From: Pseudisothecium myosuroides | Taxonomy: Eukaryota; Streptophyta; Bryopsida; Hypnales; Lembophyllaceae | DNA length: 64,000 nucleotides | Assembly: GCA_951799445.1 (NCBI GenBank) | Contig: OX637293.1 | Coordinates: forward strand, 11,656,001-11,720,000 | Direction: 5' to 3' | Part shown: positions 46,570 to 58,331 of the stretch, piece by piece | How the letters are laid out: each line of letters begins with the position of its first letter | Position numbering within the stretch: the stretch's first letter is position 1 | The notes under the pieces: model-generated | What the model was told of the DNA's origin: nothing | Databases searched by the model: none | What the model saw: the letters and a program-made list of their open reading frames with translations, nothing else | Made by a program: the position numbers and the translations under genes

Positions 46570-47131
46570 ACTACATCTAAAATCAATCCCTGTGGAATGT
46601 TAACCTCTGATAACTTCTAAATGGAAAATGAAAACGCAAATTACCCAAAATGGTGAGTATTAGAAGGGTGACAAAAAAAATATTGTGGAGGTGGATATCA
46701 TTTATGGTCATGTAGAGTTCACAACTTTATAGGGATTTTTTTGGAAAAGTCTCTCTTTCTTCTTTTTCTTTTTGACACAAATGAAACAGAATTCATTGCA
46801 ATGTTAAAAATACACAAACCTGCCAGTCGCAAGTGGCCAAGCATGGATGGTAAAGTCTCTTTCAATTTAACCTTTTCAATAGACAATGTTTTGATGAAAG
46901 AACAAGAAAACAAAAGAAATAGAAAAAAAACTAACCAAGGCACTCCTCCAACCATTTTTGCGGGGGGTACTATCACTAGATTTCAACAAATATTTTGGTC
47001 TAACTAACCACAAACCTATATAGAATGTGATTACAAATAAGCGATCATGTAGTCAAAATTTACAACAAATTTATTAAATATTTCTTGTAATTGCCAGACA
47101 TTATACTGTATCTACCAAAACAACAAACCAT
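46570..47131. other. Intergenic, nothing recognised
   Basis: Antiparallel open frames of about 85 codons at 46719-47007 show no motif. They are not called. Confidence 0.35.
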
Positions 47132-47463
47132 TAAGGTAGGAGGTTCTGAAATCGCACAGGCTCTAAAATCGCCCACCCTACTCAAATGTACATTGCTTGT
47201 ACATGCTGCTTTTTCATAGCCTTCAGTAATGTACAAACAATGTACATTTCAGGGGGTAGGCAATTTAAGAGCCCTAGGCCACTTCAACTTCAAAATTTCA
47301 TGAATAATTCTAGGAAGCTCCAAAAAATATGAAACGACTTGGTTTAGATGCCAATTCCTCTTGTTTTTGAAGGAAAATTTATTGAAAAATATTTTGAGGC
47401 GTTTCACCTCACCAAAATTCAATTTTAGCTCTTAAATGAGCGATTTATGGACCTTCTACTTCA
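47132..47463. mobile_element. MITE family F, copy 4
   Basis: A ~332 bp element. TAAGGTAGGAGGTTCTGAAA on the left; degenerate right end ACCTTCTACTTCA. It contains AAATATGAAACGACTTGG, as do copies at 18170 and 50115, and the inverted GGCTCTAAAATCGCCC block also seen at 13345. Confidence 0.75.
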
Positions 47464-47521
47464 TGCAAAATTCATCAGAATTGGAATCACTCTCCACAAG
47501 TGACAGAGTGAAGTGGCTCAA

Positions 47522-48446
47522 CCCCTAAAGGACCGTTGTCCCTTTGAGGGACAAATGCAATTTTAGGCAGGTACCTACGGGCTGAAATTTTGTCTTGATT
47601 TTTTGAAACTTTTTTTGAAGATAGAAGAGCTGATTAGCTTTGTGGAATATAATTTTTTCACAATCGGTGCTCGGGAACAACAATTATGACCAAATAAGCT
47701 CAAAATAGGGGATGGGAGCAGCTCGGGCAGCAAAAAAAAATTGCAAAAAATTGAATTTTTTTTTTGAATTTTTTTCTTCTCATAGATTATATTTTTGTCT
47801 ATTTGGAAAGCTTTGATTCATTTCATTTGGATTTGTTATGAGAAAGTTATGGACATTCTTGTTTTTTCGACAGTGACAGCATCTTCTTAAAAAAATTAAC
47901 TTGTAGGATTCATTTTTGAATGCAATTTTTCAAATTTTTCAAATTTTTTTTTGCACGGTTTAGTTTATTTGCTAGAAAATATCACCATTGGAATTAGTGC
48001 ATTTTAATTCCATCTAAAATATATGAATATTTTAGATTTTCCTTCTATCTTGTACCTACTTCTACTTAACAATTATTTTAAGAATGATAATCAAGTTTTT
48101 TTGAATTTTTTTTCCCCCTAGACTCTCAACTCAATTCTCCACTATAAATATTTAAAGCTCAAAACTTTGTAGTGCAAAAATTTAAAGTTAAAAATGTTCA
48201 AAGTCAAAAACTCTAGTCCCACAATATGCTGAGAATCTTGTTTTTTCCACTTTAAACGCTAATATCTTGCAATTTGTGCGGTCAAAAATTTTGAAATTTT
48301 TTCCACACATTTTTATACTAGTCAAGTGTAAGATCCTATCGTTAGATGTGAAAAAAAAATAATTAAACTTTTTTTTCACTCTTTGCTATAGAAATGGCAG
48401 TTTTCAATGTTTTTTTGGCAGAAAAAAGGCCTTAGCCCTTTAGGTG
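47522..48446. mobile_element. piggyBac-type MITE, family A
   Basis: A 925 bp element. TCAA (47518-47521, one change from TTAA), then CCCCTAAAGGACCGTTGTCC; CCCTTTAGGTG, then TTAA 48447-48450. A subterminal TTGTCCCTTTGAGGGACAA stem lies at the left end. Confidence 0.88.
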
Positions 48447-48450
48447 TTAA

Positions 48451-49024
48451 TAGAGTAACAACGTGCAGATTGAAGAAGTAGCCAACCTTGTTAACTTAGC
48501 TGTTGGAATTATTTGCAAAATTAAGCTCATGTAATGTGCTTGCAAAAGCTCATGTTTGAACTCCAATTTAACTAATTCTGGACAAATCGTAGTTCAGAAT
48601 TAACATCGCATTTGCACATAAATGATGAAATATGATATATATGTTGTTCAAATGTAGATTATTGAATTGTAGAAGGATCAAAATCATCATTTTGGGTCAA
48701 ATAGAATTTAAAAAGAATAAAAAATAAACAAGTGTCGGCCGTTGGCCGATACATTTTCAATTGCAGAGAATGTCCATAATTCCTGGATTTGTCCATAATT
48801 AGTTAAATTGATCTTTTTGGCATTTTGTGTTGCATTCCAGAATTAATTGATGAATACAATGGGATGGTTTTCTTATATCAGTTGTTGAATAGAGTAGTCA
48901 CTGTTGTTTTTTGATTGGTGTTGAATGTGTTGAATGTGTTGAACTGATGAGTGCGATGGGATTTAAGCCGATTATTTTCTGTTGATTTGATTCTTGTACC
49001 ACGCCTGAGAACTTCCTCCTTTGC
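48451..49024. other. Intergenic, nothing recognised
   Basis: No gene. A GTTGAATGTGTTGAATGTG short tandem lies near 48920. Confidence 0.4.
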
Positions 49025-50254
49025 TAAGGTAGGAGGCTGTAAAATGGAGCGGGCATTAACCCCTAAAGTTCCGAGGCCTATTTTCTGCCAAAAAACACTC
49101 AAAACTGCCATTTCTATAGCAAAGAGTTAAAAAAAAAACTTATTTTTTTTTTCCACATCTAACCGTAGGATCTTACACCTAATTGGTATGAAAATGTGTG
49201 GAAAAAATTTCAGAATTTTTGACCGCACAGATTGCAAGATATCTGCGTTTAAAGTGAAAAAAACAAGTTTTTCAGCACATTGCGGGACCAGATTTTTTGA
49301 CTTTAAACATTTTTAACTTAAAATTTTTGCACTACAGAGTTTTGTACTTTAAATCTTTAAAGTGGAGAATTGAGTTGAGAGTCTAGGAAAAAAAAATTCA
49401 AAAAAACTTAATTATCATTCTTAAAAAAATTGTTAAGTAGAAGTAGGTACAAGATAGAAGGAAAATCTAAAATATTCATATATTTTAGATGGAATTAAAA
49501 TGCACTAATCCCAATGGTGAGATTGTTCTAGAAATTAAACTAAACCATTTAAAAAAAAAAATTTGAAAAATTACAAAGATTGCATTCCGAAATGCATCCT
49601 ACAAGTTATTTTTTTTAATGCTCTAATTGCCCGAAAAACAAGAATGTTCATAACTTCCTCATAACAAATCCAAATGAGATGAATCAAAGCTTTTCAGATA
49701 GACAAAAATATAATCTATGAGAAAAAAAATATTAAAAAAGATATTAAAAATTTTGAGAATTTTTTTTGCTGCCCCCTGTCCCCACGCATTCCAAGAAACG
49801 GCATAATTTCTCGCTCAAAGGTCCGATTTCAATTTTTTTTTCTGCCACGTACCTCTCTCAATTCTTCATGTTCACAAAAAGTTTCAAAAAATTAGAAGAA
49901 AATTTCAGCCCGTAGGTTACCTGCCCCAAGTTCCATTTGTCCCCCGAACGGACAATGGTCCTTTAGGGGTTCAAAGCGAACATGACTCAGAGGTACATTT
50001 TGCTTTCTTCAATGTACCAACTATGCACATTTCAGGAGGTGCTCGCTTTTGATGACCACAAATGAGCACTTTTTTCCAACTTCAAAAATTTGTAATTAAT
50101 TCTAAAAAGCTCCAAAAAATATGAAACGACTTGGGTTAGATGCCAATTCCTCTTGTCTTTCAAGGAAAATTCACTGAAAATATTTTGTGGCGTTTCACCT
50201 CTCCAAAATTCAGTTTCAGCTTTTAAATGAGTGATTTCAGGACCTCCTACCTTA
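49025..50254. mobile_element. MITE family F, copy 5, interrupted by a family A MITE
   Basis: TAAGGTAGGAGGCTGTAAAA on the left and GGACCTCCTACCTTA on the right. The interior (AGAGGTACATTTTGCTTTCT, AAATATGAAACGACTTGG) is resumed after a 910 bp insertion. Confidence 0.82.
49060..49969. mobile_element. piggyBac-type MITE, family A (reverse), inside family F
   Basis: A 910 bp element. TTAA 49056-49059, then CCCCTAAAGTTCCGAGGCC; GGACAATGGTCCTTTAGGGG, then TTCA, a degraded target. A TGTCCCCCGAACGGACAAT stem lies beside the right end. Confidence 0.88.
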
Positions 50255-50562
50255 CCAGCAATTTGAATAAATTGATGTCAATGTCAAGGGACTTTTTGAG
50301 GCTTGGAGGATTCTTCAATTCCTTCTCGCTAGGGAACTGAAACGTATAGGGCAATGCCCAAGCAAGTAAGGATTGCGGGAAAAATTGCTTCTACGAGGAG
50401 GGTGGAGCCCAATGAGGAGGCACATTTCTTCTCGCAATCCCCAACGACAAGGACATTGCCCGACATAAACTACTGCTAGGAAATTAACAGAATAGGATGA
50501 ATATTTGGGATGAAAATTAGATGTTAGATGAGAAAGTCATAATGTTTGATTATGCGGGAAAA
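50255..50562. other. Intergenic, nothing recognised
   Basis: No gene or repeat ends recognised. Confidence 0.4.
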
Positions 50563-50789
50563 ATTGCGTAATTGGCGTTATGACATGACTGCAAACTTGA
50601 ACCTGCTCACAAAATGAACAACTGATTTCTTGGTAGTGGTTTACGGGAGTGTTTTATTCCTTTCCGCAAGTCATTGCGTAATTGGCGTTATGACCTCACT
50701 GCAAACTTGAACCTGCTCACAAAATGAACAAGTGATTTCTTAGTAGTGGTTTACAGGAATGTTTTATTATTCCTTTCCGCAAGTCATTG
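50563..50789. repeat. Two-copy tandem repeat, 110 bp period
   Basis: ATTGCGTAATTGGCGTTATG starts both units (50563 and 50673). The copies differ at only a few positions over their length and share CAAACTTGAACCTGCTCAC. Confidence 0.9.
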
Positions 50790-51242
50790 CTATGATAAAC
50801 TGATGTCATGAGGTTTTGCTACCTATTCGGAAAAGTGTGGGGCTCCTGGTTGTGGTAATGTTTGTTGAAAGTAAAGAATTGCTAAAAGACTAAAGATCCG
50901 TATAACCAACACCTAATCCAATCACAAATGTCACAAAAGTAAATAGTTACCAACAATTCAAACAATAACACTATTGCTTTAGCAAATTCCCTTAAAAACA
51001 ACCCAAAATCCAAACCTTGAAAGTCAACTTTCAAAACTTGTAACATGCAATAGCACTTGAAACCCTCTCAAGTTTGCCTATCGCACCCTTTCAATTTAGA
51101 ACCCCATTTGGATTTAATAAGATGCCTATTTTTAACTAGTAAACGGCCCACATCACAGCACCAAGCTCTGATGTAAATTTTTTGCATTTGGTAACGAATG
51201 GGATTCTAAATAAAAAGCACTTTGACACGTTCACAAAAAACT
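50790..51242. other. Intergenic, nothing recognised
   Basis: No gene. ATCAGAGCTTGGTG, on the minus strand at about 51162-51175, slightly resembles an initiator-tRNA primer binding site, but no LTR context is seen. Confidence 0.35.
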
Positions 51243-51246
51243 TAAC

Positions 51247-52167
51247 CTCTAAAGGACCAACATGCGATTTTTGGCAACATAGAAATTTGGGCAGGTATGT
51301 GTAACTGGAGATTTGATTATTTTGGGCTTAAATTTTGATAGAATGTGGGGACAAGCAATATCTTTCATATGCACTAAATTTCATGACATTTGGAATTACA
51401 AGTCAAAAGTTATGGCCTAATATGTTGTTTGTTTCTCGACTCGGGCAGTCCGAGCAGATCAGAAAAAATCACTTATTTCAAAAATAAAAATTTGAAATTG
51501 GTTTATTAGATTTATATGTACGTAGAAAGCTTTTAATCATTCTATTTTGATCAATGAGTCAAACATTACGAAGATTTTTAGTTTGCGGGCAGTTATAGAT
51601 TGTTTACAAAATAAACTTTGAAGTAGTTTATTTCACTCAATTTTCAATATTTTTCAAAAAAAATAAAATTTTAGGATGTAGGTTGTTTATTACAACATTG
51701 CAACCATTGGGTTTGGCATTTTTCAATTCCATAATTAACTTCTTAACAATTTAGTGTTTTGAACCATTTACTATTTCTTTCTACTTACTATTTTTTTCCT
51801 ATATGTTGTACAATTCCAAATAATCTAAATTTTTTTTGCGCATGTAGCCAACTTGCTTTGAAGAATGAATGCAAAGAAGCACAACCCTTTGGAAATTTTT
51901 TCATAATAATTTTACCTTGTGAAGTGCAAGCTGCCCGTTTTTTTGCAGGGCCCAAAAAAGGACTTTTGCCACTTCAAACGCTAATATCTTCCAATCTACA
52001 CAATGGAAATTTCTGAATTTTTTTTCACATATTCTCAAACCAGAGTACTACAAGATCCTACGGTTACATGTGTCTAAAAATGATGGTTTTCAAAAATTTG
52101 GTACTTGTACTAGAAATGGGAGTTTTGGAGCATTTTCGGTGAGAACATAGTCAAGGAACTTTAGGGG
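51247..52167. mobile_element. piggyBac-type MITE, family B (reverse)
   Basis: A 921 bp element. TTAA 51243-51246, then CCTCTAAAGGACCAACATGC; AGGAACTTTAGGGG, then TTAA 52168-52171. Confidence 0.9.
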
Positions 52168-52171
52168 TTAA

Positions 52172-53041
52172 CATCTACCAATTGTCCATTCAGATTTGTA
52201 TTTCACACTAGGAATATTTGGAGAATGTTGGCGTAATTATAGAGGGTTGAATATGTAAGTAACATTACAAGGCCCCAATTTGTATTGCAAATAGCTTGAG
52301 AAAGAAATTCTACAAAATCATAATGGTGATTTTGAGCCTAGTCTAAAATGCAGTGTTTGCCAATGCTTTAAGGTAACAACACCTAAATACATTGAGATAA
52401 GGGTTTGAGCATGGTTTCCATTACTAAACTCTCATAGCTTTTGTTGGGTACTTGGATCTTATTGGTAGTTGCAAGGGGATCTTGCATTCCCTTAGAATGC
52501 ATTTGTTGAATTTCATATAAAGAAACTATGAATTCTCAAAGTACTGAAAATATGTGTACCTAATTTCTACTCTAGTATGAAGCTTGTACATTTTAGGCAA
52601 AAATTTGGATGGGGAGGTTTGACAAACATGGCACACTTCAATGTCTTTATCTTAATCCCTAGATACCCAAGGCCTTTCAATTTTAGCTTCGTGGAGTTTG
52701 CTCTAAGCTAAATAACAAGTAGTGTGGCCTTGTTACATTTGTACATGATCACTTGTTAGCTGGATGGTCATGTGTAATTTTGATAAGTTTATTTTAAAGA
52801 ATTATGCACTTTCATAAGTGTTTTATATGTATTTTCATAAGCGTATTGATGGAATGGTTCTTATGTATTAGTTATATATAGTACATTGTCAACCAATCAA
52901 TCTTAGTGAAACGAATGTTGATTTGTCGAATGTTGGATCAAAATATATGTATTTGTATAGGGGAGGCAATCCATTCGTGATCAGCACCCTACTTTGGCAG
53001 CGTAGGATGCCTTCTTTCTATGCACGTCAAATGAAAAGTAA
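52172..53041. other. Intergenic, nothing recognised
   Basis: A solo AAGGTAACAACACCTAAATA near 52371 resembles the terminus of family H. No gene. Confidence 0.4.
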
Positions 53042-53352
53042 TCAATTATGGCGCAATTTCCGCAGCAGTTGTGGCGCATTATGATTGGTTGCAAGTCTCT
53101 TAATTTACAACCAATCCTTGGTTGATTTTGTTTTCAGCTCATGGTTGGAAATAGAAAGCCCTATATCATCAATATGAGAGGAGCATGATCTTCCGCTAAA
53201 AAATTCCTAGTAATTGTGTTTTGAGAAAAAAAAATTGAAAAATTATGGAATCCTTCCAAACTGTATTTTTGCATACGGAAAAATTTTCCCACTAAAGAAA
53301 CCCACCCTGCAGATATGTGTAACTACTTAAGTGATCAAAAATGGGTTGCCTC
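53042..53352. repeat. Dispersed repeat Y, copy 2
   Basis: Counterpart of 40555-40875, with the same order of shared blocks (GTTGCAAGTCTCTTAAT, AATCCTTCCAAACTGTATTT). Confidence 0.6.
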
Positions 53353-53610
53353 CTCTATATGATTTGTTCTATCTATGAATAAGCATTTGATATTGGACTA
53401 ATAAAAATGGATGATAAAAAATTAATTGACATTAGCATTCACTAAAAATGTAGTGAAAGAATGCATCTACAATATAGCTACTCTATGGTGACATTTAAGT
53501 AGGGATTTAAAGATGAAACATGGCTAAATCACTTTAAATCAAGGGAAGGTGTAATTGAGTTGGTAGGAGCAATTGCTTGCACAATGTAATCGTAGGCAAT
53601 GAAGTCATTA

Positions 53611-53799
53611 GAGAAAAAATGAGCCCTCCGGAGGGCTGCTCCGGAGTGACATGCCAAGCTATTAAAAAGCTTGGCCTGTCACTCCAGTACTGTCCTGCGG
53701 TGAGCAGTCAGCCAAGCTGACTGCTCGCCGAAATCGCGATTTTTTTTTTTTTTTAATTTTTTTAATTTTTAATTTTAATTTTTAATTTTTTTTTAAGAT

Positions 53800-53830
<31 letters not shown>

Positions 53831-53962
53831 AAATTTGCTAGTAATTTTCGGTTCCTGCGCCAATTTTGCTGCAGTTTCTGCCGGGCGGAAATAGGGGAAA
53901 AACGATTTTTTTGGCAAAAAAAAAGTAAATTTCAGGGTCCTCCGGAGGGCTGATTTTTTCTC
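53611..53962. mobile_element. TA-flanked element with CCTCCGGAGGGC termini
   Basis: A 352 bp element. GAGAAAAAATGAGCCCTCCG begins it and GGAGGGCTGATTTTTTCTC ends it. TA lies on each side (53609-53610, 53963-53964). It contains GC-rich hairpins (GCCAAGCTATTAAAAAGCTTGG, first 20 bases considered; GAGCAGTCAGCCAAGCTGAC with its complement), a T-tract and an (AAAT)n run near 53803-53834. Confidence 0.78.
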
Positions 53963-53994
53963 TAATGTGATTGTAAGTGTTTTTTTTGAGGGCA

Positions 53995-54240
53995 TGGGAG
54001 GGCTATTTTAGGGTCGTTCCCCTTGTTGTAAACTAGTGCACTACTTATAGAATATTAAATAATAATAAAATAATTAAAATTTAAAATAATTAAAAGATTT
54101 AAAAAATATATATATATATTATTTATTGTGGCAGTCTATCAACCACATTAGATTGCTGATGTGGTGAAGTTCCCATGTTCCCCACTGCTCAGAAACTTGT
54201 AGCCTTATATAGGCCAGAAATCTCATCTGATGACATTAAT
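53995..54240. repeat. Dispersed repeat Z, copy 2
   Basis: Counterpart of 6550-6790; see there for the shared blocks. Confidence 0.45.
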
Positions 54241-54466
54241 TGTATAAGCAAGTGCCAAAGGGAATGTTGACTTAAAGTTTTTTGGATTCATAAGTGTATT
54301 TGAAATTCAATGTTCAACTCATTTGCTTCAATTCCAAATTTGAATTTAGCGTAGGGATGATTATGGCTTCAACAAAATTGTTGTCTTTACATTGTAGATC
54401 AACATTTTTAACCGTAGCTCTATTGATGATGCTTTATTCAATGTTAATATTTTCAAGGATCAATAA

Positions 54467-55329
54467 GCCCTAAAGGACCAAGCTTTGGTTTTTTGGCAAC
54501 TCACTACGTGTGGATTTTTTATTTTTTGTCTTTAAAATTTTCACACAACATGGGGACAAGTTTTTTCTTTAAAGCCCCACAATTTTTGTAACTTTTTACT
54601 ACATGGTTAAAATGTTATTGTATAATATGTAACTTTTTTTTTTCATTCGGGTAGTCTGGGCAAATAAAAAAAATCTTTTTTCAAAAACAAAAATTTGAAA
54701 TTGGTTTTCTAGATTTATATGTACATGAACAACTTTAAATCATTCCATTTTGATCAATGAGATGAAAGTTATGAGGAGTTTTTATTTGCAGGCAATTATG
54801 GATTTTCTACTCTAAAATAGACTTTTAGGTCCTTTGTTTCACGAAATTTTCAATATTACAACATTGCAACCATTGGGATTAGCATTTTTCAATTTCATAA
54901 CAAAATTCTTAATAATTTTGTATTTTGAATCATTCTCTACTTCTTTCTACTTACTATTTTTTTTCTATATGTTGTACAATTCAAAATGATCTGATTTTTT
55001 CAAGCATGTAGCCAACTTGCCTTGAATGAATTCAAAGAAACACCACCATTTTGGACATTTATTCATACAAATGTGACCTTGTAAAGTGCAACTACTCTAT
55101 TTTTAGCAGGGCCGAAAAAAAGATTTTTGTCAATTCAAACATGAATATCTTGCAATCTACATGGTGGAAAATTTAAAAAAAATTTATACATCTTTTCAAA
55201 CCAGTGTAATACAAGATGCTATGGTTAGATGTATCCAAAATTTATTTATTTTTCTAAAATTTGGTACTTGTACTAAAAATGGCAATTTTGGAGCGTTTTT
55301 CGTAAAATCACAGTCAAGAAACTTTAGGC
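54467..55329. mobile_element. piggyBac-type MITE, family B, degenerate
   Basis: An 863 bp element. GCCCTAAAGGACCAAGC follows ATAA; AGAAACTTTAGGC ends it near TTTATTAA. Internal family B blocks are clear (TTGTACAATTCAAAATGATC, GTAGCCAACTTGCCTTGAA). The targets are eroded. Confidence 0.75.
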
Positions 55330-55420
55330 TTTATTAAGGCTCCTGAGGTTATTAATTTTAGTTTGATTGAATTTAGAATCATTGATTCACTCCATGAGCT
55401 GTTCAATATGTATCACATTT

Positions 55421-55604
55421 CAGTAGAACTTCTCTAAAGTGAACTTCTTTAAAGCAATGACCTCTCGAAAGAGATGGAGCATTGATTGCCTAGTCATGTA
55501 CTAGACCCAATCCAAGAGTAACACACCAAAGATTTTCCTTGATATTCTTGAGCTTGGGAACTTAAGCCCAGTCCCTGGGCTATTAGTTTAAAGAAGTTCT
55601 ACTG
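55421..55604. mobile_element. pogo-like MITE, copy 2
   Basis: A 184 bp element. CAGTAGAACTTCTCTAAAGT begins it and TTTAAAGAAGTTCTACTG ends it. TA follows on the right; the left TA is eroded to TT. Confidence 0.8.
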
Positions 55605-55892
55605 TACTTTTAATCGGCTTGTCGTAGACATCGACATTAGCAAATAGTTTTGATATCACGAGCTCATTGTAAATACCAACATCTATTTGATACTTACTAC
55701 ACAGAAAAATGCTTCTTTCATCCACCTACTTTTGAATGCTTCTTTCATCAAATACACAATCAATAAGATGTAAGCCAATCTCTTCTTGAGTTGATTTCCA
55801 AGAGGCTTTCAAGGTTTAAGCAAACAAATATAAAATGAGGACTAAATGGACAGAATCTTCTGTAAGAAGTTATCATTGAATAGGCTTGGTTA
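55605..55892. other. Spacer, possibly decayed retrotransposon
   Basis: No clear features. It may be a continuation of the gypsy remnant beyond the family A variant at 55897, but I see no motif. Confidence 0.3.
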
Positions 55893-55896
55893 TTAA

Positions 55897-56985
55897 CCCC
55901 TAAAGGACCGTTGTCCCTTCGGGGGACAAATGCGTTTTTGGGCAGGTACCTACGGGCGTTTGAGTTTTTGAGATTTTCTGAAACTTTTAGTGAACGTGAA
56001 GAATTGAGAGAGCTACTTGGGGATATATTTTTTTGGTCATTCGGACGTTCGAGCGAAAAGTTATGCACATTTTTGTTCAAACTGGGGGAGGAGGGGCAGT
56101 CCGGGCAAGTGGTCTGGCCACTAGGATTGTGTTGACTTACTGGAGGGCAACAAGCGGGGCAGGAAATGGGAGACTGGGAACCCGTGCTACACATTTGGGC
56201 AGGGATGGAAATGACGGGTGTGGGGAAGGGAAGGTGTGTGTGTGGAGGGCAGTGCTGATGGCAGAGGGGCCTTGCAAGCCCCACTGACCAACACTTGGCA
56301 GGGCCTGGCTTGGCTGCAGGGCCTGCCATCCCCTCTCCAAGCTTCATGGGAGGGGGAGGGGGATGGAAGGGGCCATTTGCCACCCTTTTTTTCAAACAGA
56401 CCTGGCCACATAAAGAAATTGGCACTTATCATTTTGTTAGAGGACATAAATTTTAAATTTTTTTAAATTTTTTTTCTCCATGTTTTACAATGATGAGATG
56501 TCCACATTTTCACCGTTCAGATTTTTGTTATATAAAATTTTGGAACGTACAGAAAGCTTGCAATTTTGTCTAGTCTATATGCAAATTTCAAGACCTTCTC
56601 GCATTGCAAGAATTTTTTGAGTACCTTCTACCCTTCCAATTCATTTGAAAATTGTTCCACTCATACCTAACATGGTCTACTACATGGAAGAATTAAAGCT
56701 CAACTTTGTGTAGAGCAAGTTTTTTCCTATAACAATGGTCAAAGTCAAGTATGAGTCTCGGGCATGAAGGAAAAAAACTTTTTCTGCAACTTTGAATGCT
56801 AATATCTTCCAATCTATACGGTCAAACTTCATGAAATTTTTACCACATGACCTTAGACAAGTAAAGTACAAGATCCTACGGTTAGATTCTAAGAGAAATA
56901 TATTTTTTGGTTTCTTGGGCGAACGCAATAGAAATGGCAGTTTTGAGTGGTTTTTGACAGAAAAATGGCCTCGGTCCTTTAGGGG
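55897..56985. mobile_element. piggyBac-type element, family A ends with GC-rich interior
   Basis: A 1089 bp element. TTAA 55893-55896, then CCCCTAAAGGACCGTTGTCC; TCGGTCCTTTAGGGG, then TTAA 56986-56989. The outer parts match family A (TTGTCCCTTCGGGGGACAA stem; AATGCTAATATCTTCCAATC). The interior, about 56090-56400, is GC-rich and unlike other copies. The apparent 221-codon minus frame crosses the TTAA border and is not a gene. Confidence 0.85.
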
Positions 56986-57021
56986 TTAAGATAGAATTGA
57001 ATGGATGAAATTTTTGAACCT

Positions 57022-57737
57022 GGGTGATTGTAGGAAACACCTGCCAATTTTATTGCCTTTTGAATAGTACTCATGATTTTTTTTTGGAATAGTTTAAAAT
57101 TTAAAAAATAATTTAAAAAGTATAAAAAGTATATGGCTAATGTATACACCTTTAAGATGAAGGTAACCACCAAAGGAAATGCATAGAAAAATTCTCTACG
57201 CATGAGAATTAGAAAAGTGCCAAATCTTCAAAAATGGATAGTTAAAAATAGGAGAAAAAAATAAATATATATAATAAAAAATTTCCATTTGTAAGAACTC
57301 TATGGAAATGGTCATTCACCCAAATAATCTCCAAAATAATATTTTATATGTTACAAAATACAAGCAGAAAGAAGCACACTTTGTAGACTTCCACACCATA
57401 TATATACAATTAATTAATTTTAGAATTCCTTTGGACAATAGCTACAAGTCTATTAGAAGACCATCCCCTCAAAATTTCAGCTCAAAATTTATTTTTTGGG
57501 GTATTAAATAGTACTAAAAAACTCCAAATTCGCAAGTGTGACCTAAAATTGGGGTCTATTTTTGGACAATAAACTACTTTTGAAAATTACAAGAATTAGG
57601 CAAGGTGTATAATAATCATGAGTACCTTCTTTATAAGTCTTGAATAATTTGAAGCCAAAATGCAAAAATATGGCCAAAAAACAAATGAGCACGCAGAGTG
57701 TGGCGCAAAATAGTATAGGTGTTTCTTACACTCACCC
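57022..57737. mobile_element. MITE family D, copy 3, inside the gypsy remnant
   Basis: A 716 bp element. GGGTGATTGTAGGAAACACC on the left and its near complement, ending CACTCACCC, on the right. Interior as in copies at 10303 and 26638. Minus-strand reverse transcriptase similarity (TVHDMQVQKF) appears to resume on its other side. Confidence 0.8.
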
Positions 57738-58329
57738 GCATATCATGCACTGTTCAAGAAGTTGACCAATCTATGATATTATAACTTGAATCTTCTTTGA
57801 ATTAATCAATAAGCAATTGTTAGTAATGATGTATCCCAAAAACTTCACTTGTGGTTGGTAAAATACGCACTTCTCTAGTTTTGTGTATAATCCAACATCT
57901 TGTAGCTTTTGGAACACAAGTTCTTCATGTTCTTCATGTTCTTCAATATCCTTGGAATACATATATATGTTGTCTAGATAACATACGACAAAAATTGCAA
58001 AAAATATTATTCATCAAATAGTAAAAGATAGTTGACGCAAAACTAATTTACACATACCAAATTATATGCTCTATAGGGATCAATCTTAGTGTAGATCTTG
58101 GCATGGTCAAATTGATTAAGAAGGCCAAATATCAAAGACAATAAGTAGTGATTTTTACCATGAACTTGTTTAATTCAAGACAATCAACACACATTCATTA
58201 AGATCCGTCTTTTTTCTCGACAAAGAAGATTAGTGCGCCTACTGGAGATTTTAAATGTCAAATAAGTTTTTTGTAGGCTTTTCTTCAATATATCCCTTTA
58301 ATGTGGAAAGTTTGTTATGTGATGAATTG
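57738..58329 (-). pseudogene. Ty3/gypsy reverse transcriptase remnant
   Basis: Minus-strand fragments of an LTR-retrotransposon polymerase. In order: FFVEKKDGS, MCVDCLELNKF, HAKIYTKIDPYRAYNL, then the active-site block CYLDNIYVYSKDIEEHEEH (YLDD changed to YLDN), LYTKLEKCVFYQPQVKFLGY and KKIQVI. Several stops and shifts break it. The block order and spacing match gypsy-type reverse transcriptases. It is bounded by a family D MITE on one side and a pogo-like foldback on the other. Confidence 0.85.
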
Positions 58330-58331
58330 TA

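Noticed and set aside
46719..47007. Overlapping frames of 85 and 88 codons on opposite strands
   Set aside because: Neither shows a motif or composition different from the surrounding DNA.
51155..51180. Primer-binding-site-like sequence of an LTR retrotransposon
   Set aside because: Only a partial match and no LTR or gag alongside.
55760..56425. 221-codon minus-strand open frame rich in proline
   Set aside because: It crosses the TTAA border of a MITE and mixes two unrelated sequences, so it cannot be one gene.
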